From positions 1 to 64,000 of the forward strand of contig CAILYC010000024.1 of NCBI GenBank assembly GCA_903838355.1: 64,000 nucleotides of DNA, given 5' to 3'. Shown piece by piece: positions 19,931 to 28,780 of the stretch (positions within the stretch are counted from its first letter, which is position 1; each line of letters begins with the position of its first letter). The translations under genes and the position numbers were made by a program. Source of the stretch: an uncultured Burkholderiales bacterium. Its GTDB lineage: Bacteria > Pseudomonadota > Gammaproteobacteria > Burkholderiales > Burkholderiaceae_C. The notes under the pieces were generated by a model that was not told where the DNA came from, ran no database searches, and saw only the letters and a program-made list of their open reading frames with translations.

Positions 19931-21367
19931 ATGGCAATAGAAATGATTGAAGTTCAAGAGTTCAACGCAGGCACCCAAATCAAGGTGATTGGTGTGGGCG
20001 GTGGTGGCGGCAATGCGGTCGAGCACATGATCAAAAGTGGGGTCAAAGGCGTGGAGTTCATCTGCGCCAACACCGATGCACAGGCTTTAAAGCTGAGTTC
20101 GGCCGACAAGATCATTCAGCTCGGCAGCACGGGACTGGGTGCGGGCAGCCGGCCCGAGCGCGGTCGTGAGGCCGCCGAGGCGGCGGTCGAGAGCATTCGA
20201 GCCACCTTGGAGGGCTGTAACATGCTCTTCATCACAGCCGGTCTTGGCGGGGGCACCGGCACGGGTGCAGCGCCCGTGGTGGCCCGAGTCGCGCGTGAGA
20301 TGGGAATTTTGACCGTCGGGGTGGTGACCAAGCCCTTTGAGTGGGAAGGCGGGCGACGCATGAACCACGCTGAAGCGGGCTTGAATGAGCTCGAAGAAAA
20401 CGTGGACTCGTTGATCATTGTGCTCAATGAGAAATTGCTCCAAGTCTTTGGCGACGATGTGTCTCAAGACGCAGCCTTTGCATTTGCCAACGATGTGCTG
20501 CGCAACTCGGTGGGCGGGATTGCCGAAATCATCAATGTCGAGGCCTTGGTGAACGTCGACTTTGAGGACGTTCGCACCGTCATGAGCGAGCAAGGCAAAG
20601 CAATGATGGGCACAGCGGTGGCCTGCGGTCCAGACCGTGCGCGCATTGCCGCCGAGCAAGCGGTGGCCTGCCCACTCCTTGAAGGCGTGGACATGAGTGG
20701 CGCCAAGGGCGTGCTTGTTTTGATCACCGCGGCCAAGGGTGCTTTGAAATTGTCTGAGTCGCGTGAAGCCATGAACACCATTCGTGCTTATGCTTCCAAC
20801 GATGCACACGTGATATACGGTACGGCCTATGACGATGCTTTGGGCGACGAAATTCGCGTGACTGTGGTGGCAACAGGCTTGTCGGTGACAGGCAAGCGTC
20901 AAGCGCAAAATCTGCAAGTCATTCGCACTGGCACCGACAACGCACCCGTGATGGTCTCCCCCCATTACACGCCACACCCGATGCTCTCGCAGCCTCCTGC
21001 GATTTTGCCCAGTTCCTTCGCACCAATGTCCCCTGCCCACGTGGCGCCCAACCCGGTGCAGGAAATGCCTGTCCCCACGTTTTTGGCGCCGAGTGCCCCA
21101 GAGCCCAGTGCGTCGCGCAGCAATGAGGGGTCAATGGGTGCGCCCACGGCCAGCATGACCCCGAGTGGACCGAGTTCAGCGAGTTCAGCGAGCTCAGCGA
21201 ACCAGCCCACAGCCAGAACGCCTGTGCAGCCCAACTACACCGACATGGCGGTTCCCAGTGTCTGGCGCACCAATCGCGTTCAAGCCGCGGCCAAAGTGGA
21301 CGCTTTGGCATCGGGCGGCATGGACGACTACGAAATACCGGCTTTTTTAAGAAAACAAGCGGATTGA
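19931..21367 (+). CDS. ftsZ: Cell division GTPase FtsZ
   Basis: The tubulin homologue that forms the Z-ring. The GTP-binding signature GGGTGTGAAPVVA lies near residues 105-117, with the N-terminal GVGGGGGNAVEHM and the T7-loop-containing NVDFEDVRTVM. The globular core ends near residue 320. A Pro/Ser/Ala/Thr-rich linker of about 130 residues follows, then the conserved C-terminal peptide DYEIPAFLRKQAD, which binds FtsA and ZipA. At 478 residues it is longer than E. coli FtsZ because of the linker, as usual in Burkholderiales. Confidence 0.98.
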   Translation: MAIEMIEVQEFNAGTQIKVIGVGGGGGNAVEHMIKSGVKGVEFICANTDAQALKLSSADKIIQLGSTGLGAGSRPERGREAAEAAVESIRATLEGCNMLFITAGLGGGTGTGAAPVVARVAREMGILTVGVVTKPFEWEGGRRMNHAEAGLNELEENVDSLIIVLNEKLLQVFGDDVSQDAAFAFANDVLRNSVGGIAEIINVEALVNVDFEDVRTVMSEQGKAMMGTAVACGPDRARIAAEQAVACPLLEGVDMSGAKGVLVLITAAKGALKLSESREAMNTIRAYASNDAHVIYGTAYDDALGDEIRVTVVATGLSVTGKRQAQNLQVIRTGTDNAPVMVSPHYTPHPMLSQPPAILPSSFAPMSPAHVAPNPVQEMPVPTFLAPSAPEPSASRSNEGSMGAPTASMTPSGPSSASSASSANQPTARTPVQPNYTDMAVPSVWRTNRVQAAAKVDALASGGMDDYEIPAFLRKQAD

Positions 21368-21409
21368 AGATGACGGTGGTCTTGAATCCTTGGTGGGGCC
21401 GGGCCATGA

Positions 21410-21427
21410 ACAGGGCCCTGGCCCTGT
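21410..21427 (+). terminator. Strong GC hairpin between ftsZ and lpxC
   Basis: ACAGGGCC, CT, GGCCCTGT is a perfect inverted repeat 43 bp after the ftsZ stop; further GGGCC copies upstream allow alternative foldings. It is followed by CTTCTT, a poor U-tract. It could be a partial terminator or an RNA-stabilising stem that separates ftsZ from lpxC expression. Confidence 0.4.
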
Positions 21428-21496
21428 CTTCTTAAGTGCGAGGGTTACATCGGCTTTGCAAAGGCTGAGCACCAAGGCTCTCGGGGGTCGGGTAAA

Positions 21497-22429
21497 ATGG
21501 CACTTGTGTTAAAACAAAGAACCCTTCGTTCCATGACCCGCGCAGTGGGGGTTGGTCTTCACAGCGGTGAGCGTGTGGAGTTGGTCCTGCGCCCGGCCCA
21601 AGTGAACACCGGCATTGTGTTTCGCCGTATCGATTTGCCTCAGCCCGTGGACATCCCTGTGCGGGCCTCAAGTGTGACGGACACCCGGCTGGCCTCCACC
21701 ATCTCCAATGGCAACGTCAAGGTGCACACCATTGAGCACCTGATGTCGGCCCTGTGCGGTTTGGGGATTGACAACTTGTATGTGGACATCTCTGCCGAGG
21801 AGGTGCCGATTTTGGACGGCTCGGCGGCCTCCTTTGTGTTTTTGCTCCAGTCTGCTGGAATTGAGCTGCAAAATGCACCCAAAAAAATACTCCGTGTTTT
21901 AAAAGAAGTTCAGGTGCGCCAAGGTCAAGGTGTTCAAGAAAAATGGGCCACCCTCTCGCCCTATCATGGTTTTCGCTTGAGTTTTGAGATCGATTTTCAG
22001 CATCCCGCGGTGGATTCGACGGGGCAGCGGGTGGTGTTTGACATGGAATCGGGCCGCTACTCGCAAGACATTGCACGCGCGCGGACCTTTGGCTTTACCA
22101 AGGACGTGGAGATGATGCGCGCCAATGGATTGGCTTTGGGCGGCGGCTTGGACAACGCCATCGTGATGGACGACTACCGAGTGCTCAACGCAGAGGGTTT
22201 GCGCTATGACGACGAGTTTGTCAAACACAAGATCCTCGACGCCATGGGGGACTTGTACATCTTGGGCAGCCCCTTGATGGCTTCTTACAGCGCGTTTCGC
22301 TCAGGGCACGCCTTGAACAATGCGTTGCTGCGCGCTTTGCTCGCCAGTCCCGAGTCCTATGAGTGGGTGAGCTTTGAGGACGAGAAAAAAGCCCCCAAAG
22401 GTTTGGCCGATCTTGCCAGCGCTTGGTGA
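21497..22429 (+). CDS. lpxC: UDP-3-O-acyl-N-acetylglucosamine deacetylase LpxC
   Basis: The zinc enzyme of the first committed step of lipid A synthesis. Zinc and catalytic residues are visible: the histidine in TIEHLMSAL, the His and Asp in [10 protein letters not shown], and the histidine in SGHALNNAL. The ATG at 21497 gives MALVLKQRT; the GTG three codons later (21506) would give a protein starting exactly like E. coli LpxC (M-x-KQRT) and may be the true start. Length (310) is normal. It ends the dcw block, as in most Gram-negatives. Confidence 0.97.
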   Translation: MALVLKQRTLRSMTRAVGVGLHSGERVELVLRPAQVNTGIVFRRIDLPQPVDIPVRASSVTDTRLASTISNGNVKVHTIEHLMSALCGLGIDNLYVDISAEEVPILDGSAASFVFLLQSAGIELQNAPKKILRVLKEVQVRQGQGVQEKWATLSPYHGFRLSFEIDFQHPAVDSTGQRVVFDMESGRYSQDIARARTFGFTKDVEMMRANGLALGGGLDNAIVMDDYRVLNAEGLRYDDEFVKHKILDAMGDLYILGSPLMASYSAFRSGHALNNALLRALLASPESYEWVSFEDEKKAPKGLADLASAW

Positions 22430-22504
22430 AAAAAAGCTTCCTGTTCAGAAGCCCGATTCCCGCCTGTATTCAGGGCGTTGTGAGGGCAATTCTTTTAAGT
22501 TTTA

Positions 22505-22560
22505 ACAGGGTGCGCGGAAATCCCCTGCGTTAAGGGGGAGGATGAATAGCGCGGACACCG
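22505..22560 (+). mobile_element. Decayed IS200/IS605-type right end, copy 1
   Basis: The stretch contains GGAAATCCCCTGCGTTAAGG and then GGGAGGATGAATAGC, with a stem TCCCC/GGGGA. It resembles the AATCCCC...GGGGAGGATG hairpin found at the 3-prime end of tnpB-bearing IS605-type elements (the omega-RNA scaffold end). No tnpB reading frame precedes it; lpxC ends only about 75 bp upstream. It is a remnant at best. Confidence 0.35.
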
Positions 22561-22706
22561 AAGGTGTTTCGGGTTGTCGGCTGTTGGGGTGTTTGCTGTT
22601 GTTCGATGTTGTTCGATGTCTTGGCGAACGATCGCTACCGGAGCGCCACCACACGAGGCTGCAAAATAAAATGGCGACCCTAGCGCGTTACCCCACAGCT
22701 TTTTAG
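22561..22706. other. Non-coding spacer between two IS605-like ends
   Basis: The stretch has low-complexity GTTGTTCGATGTTGTTCGATG near 22598-22620. The minus-strand frame 22495-22725 does not look like a real protein. I see no gene or RNA I can support here. Confidence 0.4.
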
Positions 22707-22856
22707 CAACGCTTGGATATCTCAATGAAGCAGGAACCCACTGAAGTGACTGCGCATGATGTTTCTCATGCGCAGCACCGTAGGAATCCCGGTCTCTTCA
22801 GGGCCGGGAGGATGTCAAGCGTTGAGTATCTACGCTGCTCAGAGGCAAAGGGTTGA
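22707..22856 (+). mobile_element. IS200/IS605-type remnant, copy 2: TnpB tail and end hairpins
   Basis: The forward frame after a stop at 22704 reads RLDISMKQEPTEVTAHDVS and on to a stop at 22854; S.KQEPTE is a common C-terminal tail of TnpB proteins. Within it lie a perfect 9-bp stem (22751-22759 with 22766-22774) and GTAGGAATCCCGGTCTCTTC, then GGGCCGGGAGGATGTCAAG, matching the usual IS605 right end (GGAATCCC...GGGAGGATGTCAA), where the omega RNA joins the guide. The TnpB body is absent. Only a tail and a possible RNA scaffold remain. Confidence 0.5.
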
Positions 22857-22893
22857 AGAGTTTTCGATCGAAGTCAAACCGACCATTGTTTTT

Positions 22894-23442
22894 TTAGCGA
22901 CTGCGCCCGTCTTTGAATTGACCCGTGTTGCTCGAGCCCAATTGGGTCGCGAGTCCTGTATTGGACTGCACCCATGCGACTTGGGCGTGGGTGATGGCCA
23001 AGCCCAAGGCATCGGCCGCATCGGTGCCAGGCAGGCGATCGAGATTCAACAAACGTTTGACCATTTCTTGCACCTGGGCCTTTTGGGCTTTGCCGTGTCC
23101 GGCGATGGATTTCTTCATCTGCAAGGCGGTGTACTCGGTGACCGACAAGTTGTTGAACACCAAGGCGCTCAAACACGCCCCACGCGCTTGGCCCAGGAGC
23201 AAGCTTGACTTGGGGTTGTTGTTGACAAACACGATTTCAATGGCGCTTTGGTCCACCTGGTACGCATTGACGACTTGGCTCACCCCATCAAAGAGCGCTT
23301 TGATACGGAGTGGCAAATCTTGGGTGGGCAAGTGGGTGGTTTTGATGGTGCCGCTCGCCACGTAACGCAGTCGCTGACTCTGGGACTCGATCACCCCAAA
23401 GCCCGTGCACTGCAGCCCCGGGTCAATGCCCAGGATCATCAT
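22894..23442 (-). CDS. ruvC: Holliday junction endonuclease RuvC
   Basis: A 182-residue resolvase that cuts Holliday junctions in the RuvABC complex. Catalytic acids are visible: Asp in [14 protein letters not shown], Glu in [10 protein letters not shown], and two Asp in [12 protein letters not shown]; the DNA-binding GQARGA and [10 protein letters not shown] segments are present. It is last in a minus-strand run rnb-tonB-mtgA-ruvC and overlaps mtgA by 4 bp. The start may be either of two adjacent ATGs. RuvA/RuvB are not in this window. Confidence 0.95.
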   Translation of the reverse strand: MMILGIDPGLQCTGFGVIESQSQRLRYVASGTIKTTHLPTQDLPLRIKALFDGVSQVVNAYQVDQSAIEIVFVNNNPKSSLLLGQARGACLSALVFNNLSVTEYTALQMKKSIAGHGKAQKAQVQEMVKRLLNLDRLPGTDAADALGLAITHAQVAWVQSNTGLATQLGSSNTGQFKDGRSR

Positions 23443-24185
23443 GGCAACACCGCCTGGTTTTCCCGTGCGGTGATTTGTTCAGACCGGTTTTGAACATAAG
23501 CCGAGTTGGGCAGCTTCTCAAAATACTTGGGGCGCGGCAGCATCACGGCCAGTCTGGCCGCTTCTTCAGCTGTGAGTTGAGAGGCGGGTTTCTTGAAATA
23601 GTGCAGGCTCGCAGCCTGCGCGCCAAACACCCCTTCGCCCCACTCCACGTGGTTGAGATAGATTTCTAGAATTCGTTTTTTACCGAGCACACCTTCAAGG
23701 GCCAAGGTGATCAAAAGCTCTTGGCCTTTGCGAATGAAGTTGCGCTCACCGCTCAAGAACAAGTTTTTGGCCAACTGCTGGGTAATGGTGGACCCCCCCA
23801 CGATGTGGGGCGGGCGGGTGCTTTGGGAATTTTGCGCGTGCCCTTGCACGGATTGATTTTTTTGCCAGGCGTGCTCAATAGCCCGCCACTGAACACCACC
23901 GTGGCTGGCAAACAAATCGTCTTCGGAGACAATCACGGCGCGCTTGAGATGGATGGAGATTTTGTCATATGGCACCCAGTGCTCTGACCACGCCATGGGC
24001 CGGGCCGCAAAAGACAAGCGGGCCATCTCACTTCTCTCAAAAGTGGTGGACTCGGGGTCTACCCAGCGCATCAAGATGATTTTTCCCAGAAAAAAAAGTT
24101 CGAGCAACAACAACACCCAAAGAGAGGTTTTGATGAGCCGCAAGAATTCAAACCCCAAACGCGCCAATAAGGTCTGGGCTTTCAT
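23439..24185 (-). CDS. mtgA: Monofunctional biosynthetic peptidoglycan glycosyltransferase MtgA
   Basis: A GT51 enzyme (248 residues) with an N-terminal transmembrane anchor (about residues 12-35) and a periplasmic glycosyltransferase domain that polymerises lipid II. Catalytic Glu is in [33 protein letters not shown] and [13 protein letters not shown] are the conserved motifs. The ATG at 24185 is chosen because GGAG lies 7 bp upstream; a TTG at 24197 is in frame. In related genomes aroE often lies directly upstream; here a TonB-like gene does. Confidence 0.94.
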   Translation of the reverse strand: MKAQTLLARLGFEFLRLIKTSLWVLLLLELFFLGKIILMRWVDPESTTFERSEMARLSFAARPMAWSEHWVPYDKISIHLKRAVIVSEDDLFASHGGVQWRAIEHAWQKNQSVQGHAQNSQSTRPPHIVGGSTITQQLAKNLFLSGERNFIRKGQELLITLALEGVLGKKRILEIYLNHVEWGEGVFGAQAASLHYFKKPASQLTAEEAARLAVMLPRPKYFEKLPNSAYVQNRSEQITARENQAVLP

Positions 24186-24246
24186 CTTTGGCTCCAAGGT
24201 ATTGTGAGGGCATGGTCATGGTCATGGGCTTGGGCTTGGGCTCGCG

Positions 24247-25140
24247 TCATGGTTCGTCCGTGTAATCTTTGCTCACCAAGCCATCTGGGGTGAAATGAAA
24301 CACACTCACGATGGCCAGTTCATCGGCGTCTCGCCGCACCTCGCTTGGGAAAGTCCCGTAAGGTGCGCCACGGCGAACAATGGCCAATGCGCGTTTGTCA
24401 AGTTCGCTTGAACCCGAACTTTGCAAGATCTCGCTTTGGAGGACCTCGCCCGCCGCGTTGATGCTCAGCATCATGGTGAGTGTGCCATACAACTTGTGCC
24501 CAGCCACTTGGGGGAAGTAGCGAGTTCCTGTGGCTTCAATTTTACTTTTCACCCCCACATAATACTGGGCGTAGTTCACCTCTTGGGTCGATGGGGAGAG
24601 GTAGCGCCGCCTGGGCCTGGCGTTTTGTTCTTGGATGCGCTCTTGAATTTGTCCAAGCCACTTCAACAAGGCCTGGCGCTTTTGCTCTTGGGCCTGGGTC
24701 GGCGCGCGCTCCCAAAACGCTGGGGTGTGGTCGAGTTGCTCGTGCAGATTGGTGATCAAGGCACGCTCCTGTGCTTGCAAACGCCTGATGGGGTCTTGGC
24801 TTGGCGCATGGTCGAGGCCCATGCGCATTTGCGCCACACGTTCGGTGGGGGAAGAGGCGAGAGACTTGCTCAGCAAGTCGCCGCCTCCGAGCAAGGTGGT
24901 TTGAGCCAAGGCTTGGGCGCGCTCGTTGGAGTCCTGCACGCTGCGGGTGTTGACCAAGATGATTTGTATGGGCGCACCTTTAACCACACGGTTTTGCGAG
25001 ACCCAGACACCCAAGCCCACGCAAAAGATCAACACATGGGTGCTCAGCGACAAGCCCAAGGCGGTTTTAAAGTGCAGGCCAGGCCAAGTCCAGCGAACGT
25101 GCACCCAACGCGCAAAAGTGGAGCTTGGCGATTCGGCCAT
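24247..25140 (-). CDS. TonB C-terminal-domain envelope protein
   Basis: A 297-residue protein with one N-terminal transmembrane helix (about residues 24-48), a long Gln/Glu/Arg-rich periplasmic helical region and a C-terminal TonB-like domain (about 200-290) with YFPQVAGHKLYGTLTMMLSI and SSGSSELDKRAL. TonB proteins pass proton-motive-force energy to outer-membrane receptors. No ExbB/ExbD genes are near, and the Pro-rich spacer of classical TonB is missing, so a structural or other envelope role is possible. The ATG at 25140 lies 4 bp after the rnb stop; 25170 is an alternative. It appears to be in an operon with rnb and mtgA. Confidence 0.8.
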   Translation of the reverse strand: MAESPSSTFARWVHVRWTWPGLHFKTALGLSLSTHVLIFCVGLGVWVSQNRVVKGAPIQIILVNTRSVQDSNERAQALAQTTLLGGGDLLSKSLASSPTERVAQMRMGLDHAPSQDPIRRLQAQERALITNLHEQLDHTPAFWERAPTQAQEQKRQALLKWLGQIQERIQEQNARPRRRYLSPSTQEVNYAQYYVGVKSKIEATGTRYFPQVAGHKLYGTLTMMLSINAAGEVLQSEILQSSGSSELDKRALAIVRRGAPYGTFPSEVRRDADELAIVSVFHFTPDGLVSKDYTDEP

Positions 25141-25144
25141 GGTG

Positions 25145-27439
25145 TCAACCTTGAGTGGCAGGCGACTCACTGGAGGATACAGGGGTCGCAGTCGATAAAG
25201 TTTCTGGCGAGGATTCGGCTTCCTCCATATCGAGCGCCAAGCTCAAAGGGCCAGCCAACGTGGCCAGCTCCTCTGTGTCGTCCATGTCGCTCTCCAAACC
25301 CTCACCCTCACCTTTGCTATTGCCGCTGCCCTCGGTGGACTCGAGTGGGTTGCCGCTCAGGTCCAACCCAGCGCCCTCGCGCACGGCCGTGCTCTCCAGG
25401 GTGAACAAATACTGCGCTTTGACATCCAAGGCGATCAAGTCAATGCCGTCCAACTTCAAGCCTACGCGCTCGCCGCGGTTGAGCGTTTTGGCGGTGGTCA
25501 AAGACAGCACCAAGGGCAGATTTTCCAAGCGCACCAAGACCGGAAATCCAGGAACGGCTTTGATGACACTGGCCACCGTTTCGGTGATGCCCTCTTGCAA
25601 TATATATTGAAGGACCCAGTAGCGCTCCATGCTTTGCTGGTGGCTGTTGTAGGCGCTGTAGGCCGACTCGAAGGAGGAGATGATGGCAAACAGTTCGGTG
25701 TCTTTGGGCTTGAAGGGGGCGGCCAGCGCCGCGGTGTTGCCATGGGTCGCACAAGCCACAATTTGCCACTGGTTGACCAAGTCGGTGTAGCGCCGAAGTG
25801 GAGAGGTACTCCAAGCGTAGCTCGGCACCCCAATGCCCGCATGGGGCAGCGCCTTGGTGCCCATCCTGACTTTGACACCGGGCAGCATGCTTTGCTGGGA
25901 GCGATAAATCCCGGGAACACCGAGCTCACTCAGCCATCCCCCCCATGTGGAATTGGCCAAAATCATGCTCTCGGCCACGATCAAATCCAAGCCACTGCCC
26001 CGCATCCGAGGGGTGATGGAGACCCGCTCGTCGCCCCTTGGCGTGTCAGGGTCGCTCAAAGCGGCGTTGGCGTCGTCACTTGAAGTCCCCCCCTCCAATT
26101 TGAATTGGTAATCGGGCTGGTTAAAGCGCTCGGGTTTGCCGCGCACGACTTCTCGCGCCGCTTTGAGTTTCAAGGCCAAGCGGTACAGGAAAGAAAGCTT
26201 GGCGTGGGCGTGCTCGATGGGCAAGAGCTCATGGGGCGGGTTGAGCTCGACCTCGGGCGAATCAGGCGGTTCGCTCGCCTCGAGCCAGGCGGTGTTGATC
26301 CATTTTTCCAAGCGGTCGTAGCGCAAATTGGCAGCAATGAACACCTGCTCCACGCGGGTGAAGGTCTTGAGTGTCTCCAAGCTCTCTTCACTCAGCGTGA
26401 CATACAAAGAGACACTGGCGCAGCGTTGGCCGGCTTTCAAGGTAAAGGCGTCCACCGTGGTTTTGGGCAGCATGGTGATTTTCTGGCCCGGCATGTAAAC
26501 GGTGGAGAGTCGATCGCGGGCGTTTTGGTCCATGACATCCCCGGGCTTGAAGCCCAAAGCGGGTGCCGCAATGTGGATGCCCAATGTCACCACACCGCTG
26601 CCCAAACCACTCACCGAGAGCGCATCGTCGATCTCGGTGGTCATCGAGTCATCGATGGAGAAGGCGTGGACTTCACGGTCTTCGCCGCCGGGACCCTGAG
26701 GCGCTGTGGCCAAGGGCAGGCTCTCAAGACTCGCGGCACTGGGGGTGAAGCCAAGGACACTTGGAGAAAACTGCACGCCTTTGGGAAACTGGTCAAACAA
26801 AAAGCGTTGCCAATGAAATTCATAGGCCGAGCCGATGGCTCGGGCCGCTTGCAAGAGCACGAGTGGGGGCTTTTGGGCGGCGTGAGAGGCTTGGACCACC
26901 GCTTTGTATTCGGCGGCGTTTTTATCGGGTTTGAATAAAATTTTGTAGAGCTGCGCACGGATCGGGTCAGGGCACAGGCCCGCGGCCAAGTCCTGGGCCC
27001 ATTGGTCGGTTTGGGCTTGGAGGAGGCGCTTTTTCTCAATGGCTGCGAGGGCCAAGGCCACCACTTCGGGGGCGGCCTTTTTAAAGCGCCCTTTGCCCAG
27101 GCGGCGAAAGTAATGGGGGGCTTCAAAGAGCAGGAGCAAGCTGGCGAGTTTTTGCGCCAAGCTCGCGTCGCTGGAGAAGTAATCTTTGGCCAATTGAATG
27201 AAGTCAAACTCATCGTCCTGGGCAAATTCATAGGCGAGCTCGGTCTCCATGGTGGCACGTGCTTCTTGCGCTTGGGTCCACAACAATGCGGGTGCAGGGG
27301 CCTCAAACTGCAGCAACAACTGGGCACTTTTGACCTTGATGCGTTTGCCCGAATCGAGCTCAATTTGAGCCGATGTGTCGGTGGTGGAGAGGATTTTGCC
27401 ACTGGCGTATTTGCCAGCTTCTTCATAAATTGCGTACAT
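25145..27439 (-). CDS. rnb: RNB-domain exoribonuclease (RNase II family)
   Basis: A 764-residue 3-to-5 exoribonuclease. The RNB catalytic segment is FSIDDSMTTEIDDALSV, with the clustered aspartates that bind magnesium, followed by GIHIAAPA and the later APLRRYTDL-type segment (here STSPLRRYTDLVNQWQ). The N-terminal part is diverged from classical cold-shock domains, and the C-terminus ends in a Glu/Ser-rich tail of about 70 residues. It heads the minus-strand operon; rodA diverges 95 bp away. Confidence 0.92.
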   Translation of the reverse strand: MYAIYEEAGKYASGKILSTTDTSAQIELDSGKRIKVKSAQLLLQFEAPAPALLWTQAQEARATMETELAYEFAQDDEFDFIQLAKDYFSSDASLAQKLASLLLLFEAPHYFRRLGKGRFKKAAPEVVALALAAIEKKRLLQAQTDQWAQDLAAGLCPDPIRAQLYKILFKPDKNAAEYKAVVQASHAAQKPPLVLLQAARAIGSAYEFHWQRFLFDQFPKGVQFSPSVLGFTPSAASLESLPLATAPQGPGGEDREVHAFSIDDSMTTEIDDALSVSGLGSGVVTLGIHIAAPALGFKPGDVMDQNARDRLSTVYMPGQKITMLPKTTVDAFTLKAGQRCASVSLYVTLSEESLETLKTFTRVEQVFIAANLRYDRLEKWINTAWLEASEPPDSPEVELNPPHELLPIEHAHAKLSFLYRLALKLKAAREVVRGKPERFNQPDYQFKLEGGTSSDDANAALSDPDTPRGDERVSITPRMRGSGLDLIVAESMILANSTWGGWLSELGVPGIYRSQQSMLPGVKVRMGTKALPHAGIGVPSYAWSTSPLRRYTDLVNQWQIVACATHGNTAALAAPFKPKDTELFAIISSFESAYSAYNSHQQSMERYWVLQYILQEGITETVASVIKAVPGFPVLVRLENLPLVLSLTTAKTLNRGERVGLKLDGIDLIALDVKAQYLFTLESTAVREGAGLDLSGNPLESTEGSGNSKGEGEGLESDMDDTEELATLAGPLSLALDMEEAESSPETLSTATPVSSSESPATQG

Positions 27440-27534
27440 GTCACGGATTGTCCCATGGACTGGGTGCGAGGAAGGCGCACAAAGTCAGAAAAAATCCACG
27501 CCTTTGAGGCCACTTGCCATGGATAATACGGACC

Positions 27535-28689
27535 ATGCCAATTATTTTGGAAGAACCCAACCCCTACCAACGGATGAAATTCATGCTGCAAGGCTTGGAT
27601 GGACCGCTCTTGGCGGCAGTGTTTTTACTCGCCTGTGCGGGCATGCTCACCATGTACTCCTCTGGGGGAGGTGCCGACGGGCGCTTTGTCGACCACGGCA
27701 GAAACATGGCCTTGGCCTGCCTCATCATGTTCATGGTGGCCCAAATTCCTCCCCATCGATTGATGGCCTTTGCTCTGCCCTTGTATACCGTGGGGGTGGC
27801 CTTGTTGATTGCCGTGGCAGTCTTTGGACTCACCAAAAAGGGTGCCAAGCGTTGGCTTTACGTGGGCGTGGTGATCCAACCCAGCGAGATCTTGAAAATC
27901 GCCATGCCGCTCATGCTCTCGTGGTGGTTTCAAAAGCGCGAAGGTCAATTGCGCCCATTGGACTTCTTGGTGGCGAGTATTTTGCTCTTGGTGCCCGTGG
28001 GTTTGATTGTCAAGCAGCCCGATCTTGGCACCGCCATTTTGGTCTTGTCCGCGGGCTTTTATGTGATTTTCTTTGCCGGTTTGAGCTGGCGCTTGATCAT
28101 TCCCCCCGTGGTGATTTTTTTGGGCTTGGCCTTGGCCTTGGTGATCTTGGAGCCCACTTTGTGCGATGACCAGTTTCACTGGCCGCTTTTGCGAGACTAT
28201 CAGCAGCAGCGCATTTGTACACTCTTGGACCCTTCGCGCGACCCCTTGGGCAAGGGGTTTCACATCATCCAAGGCATGATTGCGATTGGCTCAGGGGGTA
28301 TTTTTGGCAAGGGCTTCTTGCAAGGCACCCAAACCCATCTGGATTTCATTCCTGAGCATGCCACTGACTTTGTATTTGCTTCCTACGCCGAAGAGTTTGG
28401 ACTTTTGGGTGCGATTATGTTGATCGTGGGCTTTGTTTTCTTGATCCTCAGGGGCTTGAGCATTGCACTGGATGGCCCCACGCTTTTTAGTCGACTGCTC
28501 GCAGGCAGCATCACCCTGATTTTTTTCACCTACGCCTTTGTGAACATGGCCATGGTGAGCGGCATTTTGCCGGTGGTGGGGGTGCCCCTGCCCTTTATCA
28601 GTTACGGCGGCACGGCCATGGTGACCCTGGGCTTTGGCCTAGGGATCTTGATGTCGGTCTCCAAAGCCAAACAGCTCGTCCAGTCCTGA
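27535..28689 (+). CDS. rodA: Rod-shape peptidoglycan polymerase RodA (SEDS family)
   Basis: A 384-residue SEDS glycosyltransferase with about ten transmembrane helices that polymerises lipid II for side-wall growth as partner of PBP2. Seen are MLTMYSSGGG, GAKRWLYVG with VIQPSEILK, FIPEHATDFVFA and PFISYGGTAM, which are SEDS and RodA motifs. The ATG at 27535 gives MPIILEEP; the track-independent upstream start at 27514 adds seven unlike residues. It is separate from any mreBCD-mrdA cluster, which is not in the window. Confidence 0.93.
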   Translation: MPIILEEPNPYQRMKFMLQGLDGPLLAAVFLLACAGMLTMYSSGGGADGRFVDHGRNMALACLIMFMVAQIPPHRLMAFALPLYTVGVALLIAVAVFGLTKKGAKRWLYVGVVIQPSEILKIAMPLMLSWWFQKREGQLRPLDFLVASILLLVPVGLIVKQPDLGTAILVLSAGFYVIFFAGLSWRLIIPPVVIFLGLALALVILEPTLCDDQFHWPLLRDYQQQRICTLLDPSRDPLGKGFHIIQGMIAIGSGGIFGKGFLQGTQTHLDFIPEHATDFVFASYAEEFGLLGAIMLIVGFVFLILRGLSIALDGPTLFSRLLAGSITLIFFTYAFVNMAMVSGILPVVGVPLPFISYGGTAMVTLGFGLGILMSVSKAKQLVQS

Positions 28690-28780
28690 TTTTGGGTCTG
28701 CCCCAAAGTCCCTTTGAAGCCGTGTGGGCATTGTCGGGTGCGTCTTGGGGTCGAGAACGGCCAGACCCTACAATGCAGGC

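Noticed and set aside
22495-22725. Minus-strand 76-codon frame after lpxC
   Set aside because: No protein character; overlaps IS605-like end sequences on the other strand.
26105-26938. Plus-strand 277-codon frame opposite rnb
   Set aside because: Antisense to the catalytic core of the RNase II-family gene, whose motifs are complete.
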